Shown here one piece after another: positions 52,122 to 62,128 of a stretch of 64,000 bases of DNA. Positions within the stretch are counted from its first letter, which is position 1. Each line of letters starts with the position of its first letter. The DNA is from Sphingobacterium sp. SRCM116780. Lineage in GTDB: Bacteria; Bacteroidota; Bacteroidia; Sphingobacteriales; Sphingobacteriaceae. The stretch is from contig NZ_CP090446.1 of the NCBI RefSeq assembly GCF_021442025.1, positions 3,782,001 through 3,846,000 of the forward strand, in the 5' to 3' direction. Both the position numbers and the translations under genes were made by a program. The notes beneath the pieces were generated by a model. It searched no databases. It worked only from the letters and a program-made list of their open reading frames with translations, and was not told the DNA's origin.

Positions 52122-53357
52122 ATGAGCGATTTTATAACCAAGATATCCCCAAATAACTCTGTGTACGAAGATAATGATCCACAAGATGAGTTAATAACTT
52201 TAAATATCGGTCCGACGCATCCAGCGACGCATGGTGTCTTTCAAAATGTGGTTCAAATTGATGGGGAACGTATTGTAAGTGGAGTCTCGACGATCGGTTA
52301 TATTCACCGTGCATTTGAAAAAATTGCTGAACATCGCCCTTTTTATCAAATCACCCCTTTAACAGATCGATTAAATTATTGTTCAGCCCCAATTAATAAT
52401 ATGGGCTGGCATATGACTGTTGAAAAATTATTAAAAATAGAAATCCCCAAACGCGTACAATACATGCGCGTTATCGTTATGGAGCTAGCACGTATTGCTG
52501 ACCATATTATTTGTAATGGAATCTTGGGGGTTGATACAGGTGCTTTTTCTGGCTTTTTGTATGTGATGCAAGAGCGAGAATTTATATACGAGATTTTTGA
52601 AGAGATCTGTGGTGCTCGTTTAACGACCAATATCGGTAGAATTGGAGGTTTTGAAAGAGATTTTAATGATATTGCTTTTGCAAAAATTGAAGAGTTCTTA
52701 AAAAGATTCCCTCCTGTTTTGAGTGAATTTTCAGAATTATTTGATCGTAACCGTATCTTTATTGAACGTACGTCTGGTGTAGCGGCTGTTACTCCTGAAG
52801 AAGCGTTAGATTATAGTTGGTCAGGTCCTATTTTACGTGCCACAGGAGTTGATTATGATGTTCGCGTTCAGAATCCTTATTGTTCATATGAAGAGTTTGA
52901 CTTTGATGTTCCTGTAGGAACTAAAGGTGATGTATACGACCGCTATCTAGTTCGAAATGCGGAAATGTGGCAATCTCTCCGAATCATTGAACAAGCATTA
53001 GCCAAAATTGAAAAAGAACCAAAAGGTGTTTTTCATGCAGATGTGCCAGAATTCTATTTACCTCCCAAAGAACAAGTGTATACCAATATGGAAGCGCTGA
53101 TCTATCATTTTAAAATTGTGATGGGTGAAGTAGATACGCCTAAAGCAGAAGTTTATCATGCTGTGGAAGGTGCAAATGGTGAGTTGGGTTTTTATTTAGT
53201 GCATGATGGAGGACGTAGTCCTTATCGTCTACACTTTAGAAGACCTTCTTTTGTGAATTATCAAATGTTCGCTCCGATGAGTGCTGGAATGCTGCTTTCG
53301 GATGCAATTCTTAATATGAGTAGTCTTAACGTTATTGCAGGAGAATTAGATGCTTAG
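52122..53357 (+). CDS. nuoD: NADH-quinone oxidoreductase subunit D
   Basis: The 49-kDa-type subunit that forms the quinone pocket with NuoB; 411 residues. The early NIGPTHPATHGVFQ contains the quinone-site histidines. ARIADHIICNGILG, GGFERDF and the terminal SSLNVIAGELDA are conserved. It overlaps nuoE by 8 bp. Confidence 0.96.
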   Translation: MSDFITKISPNNSVYEDNDPQDELITLNIGPTHPATHGVFQNVVQIDGERIVSGVSTIGYIHRAFEKIAEHRPFYQITPLTDRLNYCSAPINNMGWHMTVEKLLKIEIPKRVQYMRVIVMELARIADHIICNGILGVDTGAFSGFLYVMQEREFIYEIFEEICGARLTTNIGRIGGFERDFNDIAFAKIEEFLKRFPPVLSEFSELFDRNRIFIERTSGVAAVTPEEALDYSWSGPILRATGVDYDVRVQNPYCSYEEFDFDVPVGTKGDVYDRYLVRNAEMWQSLRIIEQALAKIEKEPKGVFHADVPEFYLPPKEQVYTNMEALIYHFKIVMGEVDTPKAEVYHAVEGANGELGFYLVHDGGRSPYRLHFRRPSFVNYQMFAPMSAGMLLSDAILNMSSLNVIAGELDA

Positions 53358-53868
53358 TGTCAAACATAATGAAATCGTAGAATTTTCTTCAGAATTGCTA
53401 AATCAATTTGCTGAAGTCGTAGCTCGTTTTCCAGAAGGAAGACAGAAGTCAGGTTTACTCCCAATATTACATTTAGTACAAGCAGAATTTGGCTGGCTGA
53501 GCCCAGATGCTATGGATAAGGTTGCTGCTTATTTAACAATTGAACCTATTGAAGTATACGAAGTGGCCACTTTTTATACGATGTTTTTATTACAACCGCA
53601 GGGGAAATATTTGTTAGAGGTATGTCGTACGGGTCCATGTTGCTTGGTAGGAGCAGAGCGTATTATGAATCACTTGGAAAATAAATTGGGCGTCAAAGAA
53701 GGCGAAGTGACAGCGGATGGATTATTTTCTTGGAGAGGAGTGGAATGTCTTGCTGCTTGTGGTTTCGGTCCTGTATTGCAAATTGGACCGTCGTATACTT
53801 TTTATGAAAATCTAACAGAAGAAAGTGTTGATCAATTAATAAATGATTTAAGCTCAAAAACGAATTAA
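53350..53868 (+). CDS. nuoE: NADH-quinone oxidoreductase subunit E
   Basis: The 24-kDa-type subunit with [2Fe-2S] cluster N1a; 172 residues. A helical N-terminal domain (GLLPILHLVQAEFGWLS) precedes a thioredoxin-like domain with ligands in CRTGPCCLVGAE and CLAACGFGP. The first two cysteines are four residues apart within CRTGPC, as in most NuoE. nuoF follows 1 bp after the stop. Confidence 0.95.
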   Translation: MLSVKHNEIVEFSSELLNQFAEVVARFPEGRQKSGLLPILHLVQAEFGWLSPDAMDKVAAYLTIEPIEVYEVATFYTMFLLQPQGKYLLEVCRTGPCCLVGAERIMNHLENKLGVKEGEVTADGLFSWRGVECLAACGFGPVLQIGPSYTFYENLTEESVDQLINDLSSKTN

Positions 53869-53869
53869 C

Positions 53870-55225
53870 ATGGCTCGTAAACTTTTGTTAACACATATTG
53901 ATGTTCCTGGAATTCATACTTTTGAGGTTTATCGCCAAAAAGGAGGCTATCGTGCAGTGGAAAAAGCACTTAAAACGATGTCTCCGGACGATGTTGTGGA
54001 AGAGGTTAAAAAATCAGGTCTTCGCGGACGCGGTGGTGCTGGATTTCCAACAGGTATGAAATGGAGTTTCTTGGCAAAACCAGAAGGTGTGCCTCGTTAT
54101 TTAGTTTGTAATGGTGATGAGTCAGAGCCAGGGACATTTAAAGACCGGTTTTTAATGACTCATATTCCTCATGCATTGTTAGAAGGAATGATTGTTTCAA
54201 GTTATGCATTGGGGGCAAAGACATCTTATATTTATGTAAGAGGGGAAATGATGCCTCAAATCAGAATATTGGAGAAAGCCATTGAAGAAGCAAAAGTCGC
54301 TGGATTTTTAGGTAAAAATATATTAGGAACTGGATATGACCTCGAGATTTATGTGCAACCTGGAGGAGGTGCCTATATCTGCGGGGAAGAAACAGCTCTG
54401 TTAGAATCTTTAGAAGGAAAAAGGGGTAACCCAAGAATAAAACCTCCATTTCCTGCAATAGCGGGTTTATATGGTTGTCCAACGGTTGTTAATAATGTCG
54501 AATCAATAGCAGCAACAGTACCTATTATCAATGATGGAGGAGAGGAGTATGCGAAGATTGGTATCGAAAGAAGTACAGGTACAAAATTAATTTCTGCTGG
54601 AGGAAACTTGGTGAGGCCTGGTGTTTATGAGATAGAGTTGGGATTACCGGTGGAAGAGTTTATTTATTCTGACGAGTATTGTGGCGGTATTGCTAATGGT
54701 AAACGATTGAAAGCAGTTGTTGCCGGGGGTTCATCTGTACCCATTTTACCGACCAATTTAATATTGAAAACGATCAATGGAAATAATCGTTTGATGACTT
54801 ATGAGTCATTGGCTGATGGAGGATTCCAAACGGGAACATCCATGGGGTCAGGTGGTTTTATTGCATTTGATGAAGATCAATGTATTGTGCGCAATACGTG
54901 GAATTTTACGCGTTTTTATCATCATGAAAGTTGTGGACAATGTTCACCATGTCGTGAGGGTACAGGCTGGATGGAGAAAGTGTTGCATAAAATTGAAATG
55001 GGACATGGTGACCTGTCAGATATTGAATTACTTTGGGATATTCAGAGAAGGATAGAAGGAAATACGATATGTCCATTGGGTGATGCTGCCGCATGGCCAG
55101 TAGCCGCAGCAATCCGTCATTTTAGAGATGAGTTCGAATGGCATATCAATCATCCTCAGGATGCTTTAACACATAATTTTGGATTAGCACATTATGCTGA
55201 TCCGTTGACACCAATTGTTTCTTAA
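53870..55225 (+). CDS. nuoF: NADH-quinone oxidoreductase subunit F
   Basis: The 51-kDa-type subunit where NADH reduces FMN; 451 residues. The FMN/NADH segment GLRGRGGAGFPTGMKW and GGGAYICGEETALLESLEG are conserved. Ligands for cluster N3 are in ESCGQCSPCREGTGW and NTICPLGDAAAW. It is followed by nuoG after a 27-bp gap. Confidence 0.96.
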   Translation: MARKLLLTHIDVPGIHTFEVYRQKGGYRAVEKALKTMSPDDVVEEVKKSGLRGRGGAGFPTGMKWSFLAKPEGVPRYLVCNGDESEPGTFKDRFLMTHIPHALLEGMIVSSYALGAKTSYIYVRGEMMPQIRILEKAIEEAKVAGFLGKNILGTGYDLEIYVQPGGGAYICGEETALLESLEGKRGNPRIKPPFPAIAGLYGCPTVVNNVESIAATVPIINDGGEEYAKIGIERSTGTKLISAGGNLVRPGVYEIELGLPVEEFIYSDEYCGGIANGKRLKAVVAGGSSVPILPTNLILKTINGNNRLMTYESLADGGFQTGTSMGSGGFIAFDEDQCIVRNTWNFTRFYHHESCGQCSPCREGTGWMEKVLHKIEMGHGDLSDIELLWDIQRRIEGNTICPLGDAAAWPVAAAIRHFRDEFEWHINHPQDALTHNFGLAHYADPLTPIVS

Positions 55226-55252
55226 TTAGATTTTAATAAAGAAGATACGAAG

Positions 55253-56266
55253 ATGGCAGAAGAGGTTAAATTGAAAGTAACGATAGATGGTATTTCTGTA
55301 GAAGTAGCACCAGGAACTACAATTTTGAATGCAGCACGTCAAATCGGGGGAGATATTGTACCTCCAGCGATGTGTTATTATTCAAAATTGGAAGGAAGTG
55401 GTGGTAAATGTCGTACTTGTCTTGTGAAAGTATCGAAGGGCTCAGAGAAAGATCCTCGCCCGATGCCTAAATTAGTTGCTTCCTGTAGAACAACTGTTAT
55501 GGATGGTATGGAAGTGGAAAATATTACGTCGCCCGATGTTGTTGATGCTCGTAAGGCTGTTGTGGAGATGTTATTAATTAATCATCCTCTGGACTGTCCT
55601 GTTTGTGATCAAGCTGGAGAATGTAAATTACAGGATTTAGGGTTTGAGCATGGTTCTGCACAAACACGTTATGAATTTGAAAGAAGAACGTTTGAACGGA
55701 TTGATATCGGAGATAAAATTCAACTGCATATGAACCGATGCATTTTGTGTTATCGATGTGTATTTGTTGCTGATCAAATTACGGATAAACGTACTCATGG
55801 TATTATTGGTCGAGGGGATCATGCCGAAATTTCAACGTACATCCAAAATGTCGTGGAGAATGATTTTTCTGGAAATGTCATTGATGTATGTCCAGTAGGA
55901 GCATTAACGGATAAAACGTTCCGCTTCAAGAATCGCGTATGGTTTACAAAACCAGTGGATGCGCACCGTGATTGTCCGACTTGTTCGGGTAAAGTTACGT
56001 TATGGTATAAAGGGAAAGATGCTATTCGGGTTACAGCGCGCAAAGATGAATTCGGAGAGGTAGAGGAATTCATCTGTAATACTTGTCGATTTGATAAAAA
56101 AGAAACAAGCGATTGGAAATTAGAAGAACCAACTCCTATTAGTGACCAATCTGTGATATCATCGAATCATTATACACACTTTAATCCGCCAGCTGTTATT
56201 GAAAATAATCCTGTATTACAGGAACAAAATTTAGAACAATTGGCAAGAACAGAAAAATTGAAATAA
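55253..56266 (+). CDS. nuoG: NADH-quinone oxidoreductase subunit G, short form
   Basis: 337 residues, less than half the usual ~700-900. It keeps the iron-sulfur part: [2Fe-2S] N1b ligands (CYYSKLEGSGGKCRTC), the His/Cys cluster N5 segment (HPLDCPVCDQAGECKLQDL) and the N4 segment (NRCILCYRCVFVADQI, with VCPVGALT). A further CPTC...CNTC pair (about 242-278) resembles the start of the Fe4S4 molybdopterin-oxidoreductase domain. The gene then ends, and the C-terminal molybdopterin-like domain is missing. nuoH follows 1 bp on and there is no frameshift remnant, so this is a natural short form rather than a broken gene. Confidence 0.92.
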   Translation: MAEEVKLKVTIDGISVEVAPGTTILNAARQIGGDIVPPAMCYYSKLEGSGGKCRTCLVKVSKGSEKDPRPMPKLVASCRTTVMDGMEVENITSPDVVDARKAVVEMLLINHPLDCPVCDQAGECKLQDLGFEHGSAQTRYEFERRTFERIDIGDKIQLHMNRCILCYRCVFVADQITDKRTHGIIGRGDHAEISTYIQNVVENDFSGNVIDVCPVGALTDKTFRFKNRVWFTKPVDAHRDCPTCSGKVTLWYKGKDAIRVTARKDEFGEVEEFICNTCRFDKKETSDWKLEEPTPISDQSVISSNHYTHFNPPAVIENNPVLQEQNLEQLARTEKLK

Positions 56267-56267
56267 T

Positions 56268-57308
56268 ATGGAGTGGTCGTTTGTCATAGAAAAATTTGCT
56301 CTTGTCACTATTGTATTTGTTGTCACATTAGTGATTGCGATGTACTCTACATTAGCGGAGCGTAAGATTGCGGGATTTATGCAAGATCGTTACGGACCAG
56401 ATCGAGCAGGTATCTTTGGATTATTGCAACCTTTGTGTGACGGTGGAAAGTTTTTCTTTAAGGAAGAAATAATTCCTGCAGGTGCACATAAAACATTGTT
56501 TATTATAGGCCCGACAATAGCTATCATTACAGCATGTATAAGTTCTGCCGTTATTCCTTGGGGACAATCGCTGACTATTGGTGATCGCGTGATCTCGCTA
56601 CAGGTAGCAGATGTGAACGTAGGTATTTTGTATATGTTTGGTGTTGTTGCACTTGGTGTATATGGCATTATGTTGGGTGGTTGGGCTTCGAATAACAAGT
56701 TCTCATTAATGGGCGCCATTCGTGCTGCTTCGCAAAGTATAAGTTATGAAATCGCGATGGGCCTATCCATTATCGCCTTATTGATGGTTACACAATCCCT
56801 TTCTTTGAAAGAGATCGTTGGACAGCAATCTGGTTTTGTGAATTGGAATATCTGGTCGCAACCTTTAGGATTTATCATATTTATGGTCTGCGCTTTTGCG
56901 GAATGTAATCGGGTTCCTTTTGATTTACCAGAATGTGAGACGGAGTTGGTTGGCGGTTATCATACGGAATACTCCTCTATGAAATTGGGGCTATATATGT
57001 TCTCTGAATATATCAACATGTTTGTGTCTTCAGCTTTAATGGCTGCTCTTTATTTTGGAGGTTATAATTTTCCATTTATGAACGACTTTGGTCTTTCTCA
57101 AAATTGGATTACCATCATAGGTGTATGCATATTCTTTATTAAAATATTTGCTTTTATCTTTTTCTTCATGTGGGTGCGTTGGACTTTACCAAGGTTCCGT
57201 TATGATCAATTGATGAATTTAGGATGGAAAATGCTAATTCCATTGGCAATTGCAAATATTGTTTTGACAGGAATTATTACTTTGATTAAGGATACTTATT
57301 TTTCATAG
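56268..57308 (+). CDS. nuoH: NADH-quinone oxidoreductase subunit H
   Basis: The 346-residue membrane subunit forming the quinone-entry chamber. Eight helices are visible. ERKIAGFMQDRYGPDRAG near the N-terminus and AECNRVPFDLPECETELVGG (the charged loop lining the quinone path) are diagnostic, as is RWTLPRFRYDQLMNLGWK near the end. Confidence 0.96.
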   Translation: MEWSFVIEKFALVTIVFVVTLVIAMYSTLAERKIAGFMQDRYGPDRAGIFGLLQPLCDGGKFFFKEEIIPAGAHKTLFIIGPTIAIITACISSAVIPWGQSLTIGDRVISLQVADVNVGILYMFGVVALGVYGIMLGGWASNNKFSLMGAIRAASQSISYEIAMGLSIIALLMVTQSLSLKEIVGQQSGFVNWNIWSQPLGFIIFMVCAFAECNRVPFDLPECETELVGGYHTEYSSMKLGLYMFSEYINMFVSSALMAALYFGGYNFPFMNDFGLSQNWITIIGVCIFFIKIFAFIFFFMWVRWTLPRFRYDQLMNLGWKMLIPLAIANIVLTGIITLIKDTYFS

Positions 57309-57320
57309 AAAGGATCAGTT

Positions 57321-57833
57321 ATGCAACCATTAAGCAATAGAAAGAAAGTTTTAGAGCAAAAACCGATGAATTTCATGGAAAGAATTTATTTTCCTGCTAT
57401 TATCAAAGGTTTATCGATTACTTTAAGACATTTTTTTAAGAAAATACCAACCATTAAATATCCTGAGCAACAAAGACCGTATTCTAAAAATTTTAGAGGA
57501 CAGCATTCTTTGAAGCGTGATGAAGAAGGGCGCGAACGTTGTACGGCATGTGGATTATGTGCTTTATCATGCCCTGCAGAAGCGATAACAATGATCGCAG
57601 CGGAACGCACTAAGGAAGAAGAGCACTTATATCGTGAAGAAAAATATGCCGCAGTATATGAAATTAATATGTTGCGTTGTATATTTTGTGGTTTATGTGA
57701 AGAGGCTTGTCCAAAGGAAGCGATCTATTTGGATGGACCTCATGTGACTGCAGATTATCTTCGTAAGGATTTTATTTATGGAAAAGATAAATTGGTCGAA
57801 CCAAAATTTGATATTACAAAGTTAAATAGTTAA
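57321..57833 (+). CDS. nuoI: NADH-quinone oxidoreductase subunit I
   Basis: The TYKY-type subunit carrying clusters N6a and N6b; 170 residues. The two ferredoxin motifs are CTACGLCALSCPAEAI (about 74-89) and CIFCGLCEEACPKEAI (about 116-131), eight cysteines in all. It passes electrons from NuoG to NuoB. Confidence 0.96.
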   Translation: MQPLSNRKKVLEQKPMNFMERIYFPAIIKGLSITLRHFFKKIPTIKYPEQQRPYSKNFRGQHSLKRDEEGRERCTACGLCALSCPAEAITMIAAERTKEEEHLYREEKYAAVYEINMLRCIFCGLCEEACPKEAIYLDGPHVTADYLRKDFIYGKDKLVEPKFDITKLNS

Positions 57834-57843
57834 CCAAAGATCT

Positions 57844-58341
57844 ATGACTGTTTTTTATTTAGTAGCTTTCCTTTCGGTTTTTTTCGCGCTGATGACCATC
57901 TTCACGAAGAATCCTGTGCATAGTGTACTGTATCTTGTGGTTACGTTTTTTACGTTTACCATTCATTATATTTTATTGAACGCACAATTCTTGGCTGTGG
58001 TTAATTTTATTGTTTATATGGGGGCGATCATGGTACTTTTCCTTTTTGTATTGATGTTGTTGAATCTCAATAAGGATACAGAACCTATGAAATCAAATCT
58101 CGTAAAAATGATGGGCGTGGTTGCAGGTTGTTGTTTGGTTGTTGTTGTCTTTGGAGCTTTCCGAGTTTTCGATTTATCAAACCCTTTAGTCGTTAAAGAT
58201 CCCAATATTGGTTTAGTAAAAAACTTAGGGAAAGTATTATTTAAAGAGTTTTTACTCCCATTTGAGTTGTCTTCCATTTTACTGTTGACAGCGATGATTG
58301 GGGCTATTTTATTAGCTAAAAAAGAAACGAGAAAAGTATAA
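57844..58341 (+). CDS. nuoJ: NADH-quinone oxidoreductase subunit J
   Basis: A 165-residue membrane subunit with five helices. The first holds the KNPVHSVLYLVVTF segment and the third the conserved VNFIVYMGAIMVLFLFVLML, site of the pi-bulge seen in complex I structures. It shares one base with the nuoK start (TAATG). Confidence 0.95.
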   Translation: MTVFYLVAFLSVFFALMTIFTKNPVHSVLYLVVTFFTFTIHYILLNAQFLAVVNFIVYMGAIMVLFLFVLMLLNLNKDTEPMKSNLVKMMGVVAGCCLVVVVFGAFRVFDLSNPLVVKDPNIGLVKNLGKVLFKEFLLPFELSSILLLTAMIGAILLAKKETRKV

Positions 58342-58670
58342 TGGAAACAGCAATTCAACAATTACAAGGTGTTCCAATTAATCATTATTTGATTTTTTGT
58401 AGCGTTATTTTCGCCATTGGTGTGATCGGAGTGCTTATTCGTCGAAATGTCATCATTATGATGATGTCAATAGAACTGATGTTGAATGCTGTTAATTTGC
58501 TGTTAGCTGCATTTTCAGTACAACATGGAGATGCATCAGGTCAGGTGTTTGTATTTTTTATTATGGCTTTAGCGGCAGCTGAAGTTGCGGTTGGCTTAGC
58601 TATTATTATTATGGTATATCGAAACACGAAGTCGGTAGATATTGAGTCTCTTCATAAACTTCGTTGGTAA
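58341..58670 (+). CDS. nuoK: NADH-quinone oxidoreductase subunit K
   Basis: A 109-residue three-helix subunit (MrpC-like) of the proton-transfer chain. The essential glutamates are present in MMSIELMLNAVNLLL and in MALAAAEVAVGLAIII. Typical length. Confidence 0.96.
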   Translation: METAIQQLQGVPINHYLIFCSVIFAIGVIGVLIRRNVIIMMMSIELMLNAVNLLLAAFSVQHGDASGQVFVFFIMALAAAEVAVGLAIIIMVYRNTKSVDIESLHKLRW

Positions 58671-58701
58671 TTAACAGCATTTAAAAAGAAAGATATTAGC
58701 T

Positions 58702-60621
58702 ATGAGCGATTTAATTTGGTTAATTCCTTTATTGCCACTTATTGGATTTGTGATTAATGGATTAGGACAACAAGTACTTTCGAAAAGCTTGGTTGGTTTT
58801 ATCGGAAGTGCAACGGTGTTTATTTCCTTTGTGTTGAGCTGTACTGTTTTTGCAACGATCTATGAAGCTCGTTCAATGGGGCAAGCCAGAGTGATAACAC
58901 AACATATTTTTGAATGGATTAAGCTTGGAAATTTAGATATTAGTCTCTCTTTTTTGGTCGATCCTTTGAGTGCCATCATGTTACTCATTGTGACTGGAAT
59001 TGGTTTTTTGATTCACATTTACTCCATTGGCTATATGCATAGCGATGCTGGTTTTGCGAAATTTTTTGCTTACCTGAATCTCTTTATCTTTTTCATGCTA
59101 TTATTGGTTTTAGGATCAAATTATTTAGTCATGTTTATTGGTTGGGAAGGTGTTGGTCTTTGCTCTTATTTACTTATCGGCTTTTGGTACAAAAACAGCG
59201 CATATGCTGCCGCAGCTAAGAAAGCTTTTGTAATGAACAGGATCGGAGATTTGGGATTTCTATTGGCAGTTTTCTTTATTTTGGGCACATTTGGTTCGTT
59301 AGAATTTTCAACTGTTTTTCAATCTGCAAAGAACTTTCCTGTAGGAGATGTGACAATCATAACGATTACACTTTTACTTTTTGTAGCAGCGACAGGTAAA
59401 TCTGCTCAAATTCCCTTATTTACCTGGTTGCCAGATGCGATGGCTGGACCTACGCCAGTTTCTGCATTGATTCATGCGGCAACAATGGTGACAGCAGGTA
59501 TTTATATGATTGCCAGATCCAACATTCTATTTGTTCTCTCTCCGTTAACAATGCAAATCATTGCTATAATAGGGGTTTGTACCGCGTTGTTGGCTGCAGC
59601 AGTTGCATTGACACAGAATGATATTAAAAAGGTATTAGCCTATTCTACAGTTTCTCAATTGGGATATATGTTTTTGGGATTGGGAGTTGGTGCTTTTACA
59701 GGTGCATTTTTTCATGTATTGACACATGCATTTTTCAAGGCATTATTGTTCTTGGGAGCAGGATCGGTTATTCATGGCATGAGTAATGAACAAGATATGC
59801 GAAAAATGGGAGGCTTGAAAAAAGCATTACCTGTTACTTTCGCGACGATGTTGATTGGTACTATCGCTATTTCAGGAATTCCTCCTTTCTCTGGATTCTT
59901 CTCTAAAGACGAAATCTTAGCACATGCTTTTGCCGCTCATCCGCTGTTTTGGGTCTTAGGATTTATTGGAGCTTTAATGACTGCTTTTTATATGTTCAGA
60001 TTGATTTATTTGACTTTCTTTGGCGAGTTTAGAGGGACAGATGAACAAAAGCATCATGTACATGAGTCACCAAAATCGATGACATTTCCATTAATTGTGC
60101 TGGCTATTCTATCTGTTCTTGGAGGTATATTAAATCTTCCTGAGGTGTTAGGTGGAAATGCATGGTTAGCAAATTTTTTATCACCTGTGTTTGCTGATGG
60201 CGCAAGTCTACAACATGTACATACGGTTGAACATAGTACGGAATACATGCTAATGGCTGTATCGGTTGTCGGGGTTTTAATCATGGCATTTGTTGCCTAT
60301 AATAGATATGTGAAACAGGCGCATATTCCTCAAGATGATCAGGTGGTCAGAACGGGTTTTGCAAAACTATCTTATCATAAATTTTATGTGGATGAATTAT
60401 ATGATCAATTGATTGTAAAACCAATCAATTGGTTATCTGTATTTTTTGCTCGGGTTGTTGATGGTTTAGGAATAGACGGTTTAGTGAACGGAATTGGCAA
60501 ATCATCGTGGGCAGCAGGAAAAGGAATTCGTCTTTTACAAAGTGGAAATGTAGGTTTCTATCTTTTACTAATGGTTGTTGGAGTAATTGCCATTTTTATA
60601 TACGGTTTGTTGAGTTTTTAA
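58702..60621 (+). CDS. nuoL: NADH-quinone oxidoreductase subunit L
   Basis: The distal proton-pumping antiporter-like subunit, 639 residues, with about 15 helices and the lateral amphipathic helix followed by a last anchor helix. Conserved features include FIGWEGVGLCSYLLIGFW (the essential glutamate), LPDAMAGPTPVSALIHAATMV (pumping lysine/histidine loop) and HAFFKALLFLGAGSVIH. The C-terminal part after ~500 is more variable. Confidence 0.95.
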   Translation: MSDLIWLIPLLPLIGFVINGLGQQVLSKSLVGFIGSATVFISFVLSCTVFATIYEARSMGQARVITQHIFEWIKLGNLDISLSFLVDPLSAIMLLIVTGIGFLIHIYSIGYMHSDAGFAKFFAYLNLFIFFMLLLVLGSNYLVMFIGWEGVGLCSYLLIGFWYKNSAYAAAAKKAFVMNRIGDLGFLLAVFFILGTFGSLEFSTVFQSAKNFPVGDVTIITITLLLFVAATGKSAQIPLFTWLPDAMAGPTPVSALIHAATMVTAGIYMIARSNILFVLSPLTMQIIAIIGVCTALLAAAVALTQNDIKKVLAYSTVSQLGYMFLGLGVGAFTGAFFHVLTHAFFKALLFLGAGSVIHGMSNEQDMRKMGGLKKALPVTFATMLIGTIAISGIPPFSGFFSKDEILAHAFAAHPLFWVLGFIGALMTAFYMFRLIYLTFFGEFRGTDEQKHHVHESPKSMTFPLIVLAILSVLGGILNLPEVLGGNAWLANFLSPVFADGASLQHVHTVEHSTEYMLMAVSVVGVLIMAFVAYNRYVKQAHIPQDDQVVRTGFAKLSYHKFYVDELYDQLIVKPINWLSVFFARVVDGLGIDGLVNGIGKSSWAAGKGIRLLQSGNVGFYLLLMVVGVIAIFIYGLLSF

Positions 60622-60646
60622 CATTGTAATAGCTATTTGATAATCA

Positions 60647-62092
60647 ATGGATAACCTATTTTTACTTATTTTAACGCCTCTAATTGGTGCCATCTTTTTA
60701 CTATTTGTATGTCAACATACAGTGGCAAAAAGAGGTACTTTGATACTGTCTTTGATTACATTGGGTTTGACAATTCCTTTTATTTGTCAATTCAATGCTT
60801 CTGGTGACTTTAATTATGAACAATCTTATCAATGGATTTCTGCTTTAGGAGTAAATTTCCATATAGGAATTGACGGTATTAGCTTGCCTTTGTTGGTATT
60901 GACGAATGTGTTGATGCCTCTTATTGTATTGACAACATTTAAGAAAACGTTTAAAGGTAATTTTTACGCGTTGATGTTTTTCATGCAAAGTGGTTTGATG
61001 TTAGTTTTCTCTGCCATGGACGCTTTTACATTTTATGTCGGTTGGGAAGTAGCTTTGATCCCTATCTATTTTATTTGTGCGTTATGGGGTGATGGCGATC
61101 GTATTCGTGTTAATTTGAAATTCTTCATTTACACATTCTTTGGAAGTTTATTGATGTTGATCGCGATTTTATATTTACATCAACAAGTACCAACACATGA
61201 TTTTGAATGGCATTCTTTCGTTTCTTTAGATTTAGATGCTTCAACGCAGCGTTGGATATTCTGGGCTTTTTTTATTGCTTTTGCTATTAAAATTCCTATT
61301 TTCCCTTTTCATACTTGGCAACCGAACACCTATACGCATGCTCCTGCAGCTGGAACAATGTTATTAGCAGGTATCATGTTAAAAATGGGGATATATGGTT
61401 TGATGCGCTGGCTGTTACCAGTTGTACCAGAAGGTGTTGCTTTGTATGGGCATTTTGCGATGATTTTATGTGTTATCGGAATTGTTTATGCATCCATTAT
61501 TGCAATTCAGCAACAAGATGCCAAACGAATCGTTGCTTATTCTTCTATCGCCCACGTAGGATTGATTAGTGCTGGTGTATTTGCTTGGAATGTAACAGGT
61601 ATGGGTGGAGCAATGATCCAGATGATCAACCACGGTATATCGGTAATAGGATTATTTTTTGTGTTGGATATCATTCAAGATCGAACAGGCTCTAGAGATT
61701 TGAAAGATCTAGGAGGAATTGCAACCAAAGCTCCTCGACTTGCTGTATTGTTTTTAATTATTGTAATGGGAGCAATTGGTTTGCCCCTAACAAATGGCTT
61801 TATTGGCGAGTTTTTATTGCTAAAAAGTGTGTATGAATATGGTGTCTGGTTTGCCCTGTTTGCAGGATTAACCTTGATCTTAGGTGCTGTTTATATGCTC
61901 CGATTATATCAAAAAACAATGTTGGGAACAACGAGCGACCGTACTGAAAATTTCACAGATATTAGAGGGATGGAATTTTATACATTAGTCATTATTTCCG
62001 GATTGATTATTTATTTGGGAATTTTTCCAAATAGCTTATTGCATATTTCTTCTGAATCTGTATCCGTTTTGGCGACTTTTTTAGGAAGATAA
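60647..62092 (+). CDS. nuoM: NADH-quinone oxidoreductase subunit M
   Basis: A 481-residue antiporter-like proton-pumping subunit with about 14 helices. The essential glutamate is in FYVGWEVALIPIYFICALWG, the pumping loop in FHTWQPNTYTHAPAAGTMLL, and the second conserved segment in AYSSIAHVGLISAG. It is 25 bp downstream of nuoL. Confidence 0.95.
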   Translation: MDNLFLLILTPLIGAIFLLFVCQHTVAKRGTLILSLITLGLTIPFICQFNASGDFNYEQSYQWISALGVNFHIGIDGISLPLLVLTNVLMPLIVLTTFKKTFKGNFYALMFFMQSGLMLVFSAMDAFTFYVGWEVALIPIYFICALWGDGDRIRVNLKFFIYTFFGSLLMLIAILYLHQQVPTHDFEWHSFVSLDLDASTQRWIFWAFFIAFAIKIPIFPFHTWQPNTYTHAPAAGTMLLAGIMLKMGIYGLMRWLLPVVPEGVALYGHFAMILCVIGIVYASIIAIQQQDAKRIVAYSSIAHVGLISAGVFAWNVTGMGGAMIQMINHGISVIGLFFVLDIIQDRTGSRDLKDLGGIATKAPRLAVLFLIIVMGAIGLPLTNGFIGEFLLLKSVYEYGVWFALFAGLTLILGAVYMLRLYQKTMLGTTSDRTENFTDIRGMEFYTLVIISGLIIYLGIFPNSLLHISSESVSVLATFLGR

Positions 62093-62128
62093 TTTTAGAC
62101 TTAGATTTTACGAATAATAGATTCGATT

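Noticed and set aside
55253..56266. Frameshifted or truncated nuoG pseudogene
   Set aside because: The next gene starts 1 bp after the stop, no remnant of the missing domain is seen, and all cluster ligands are intact.
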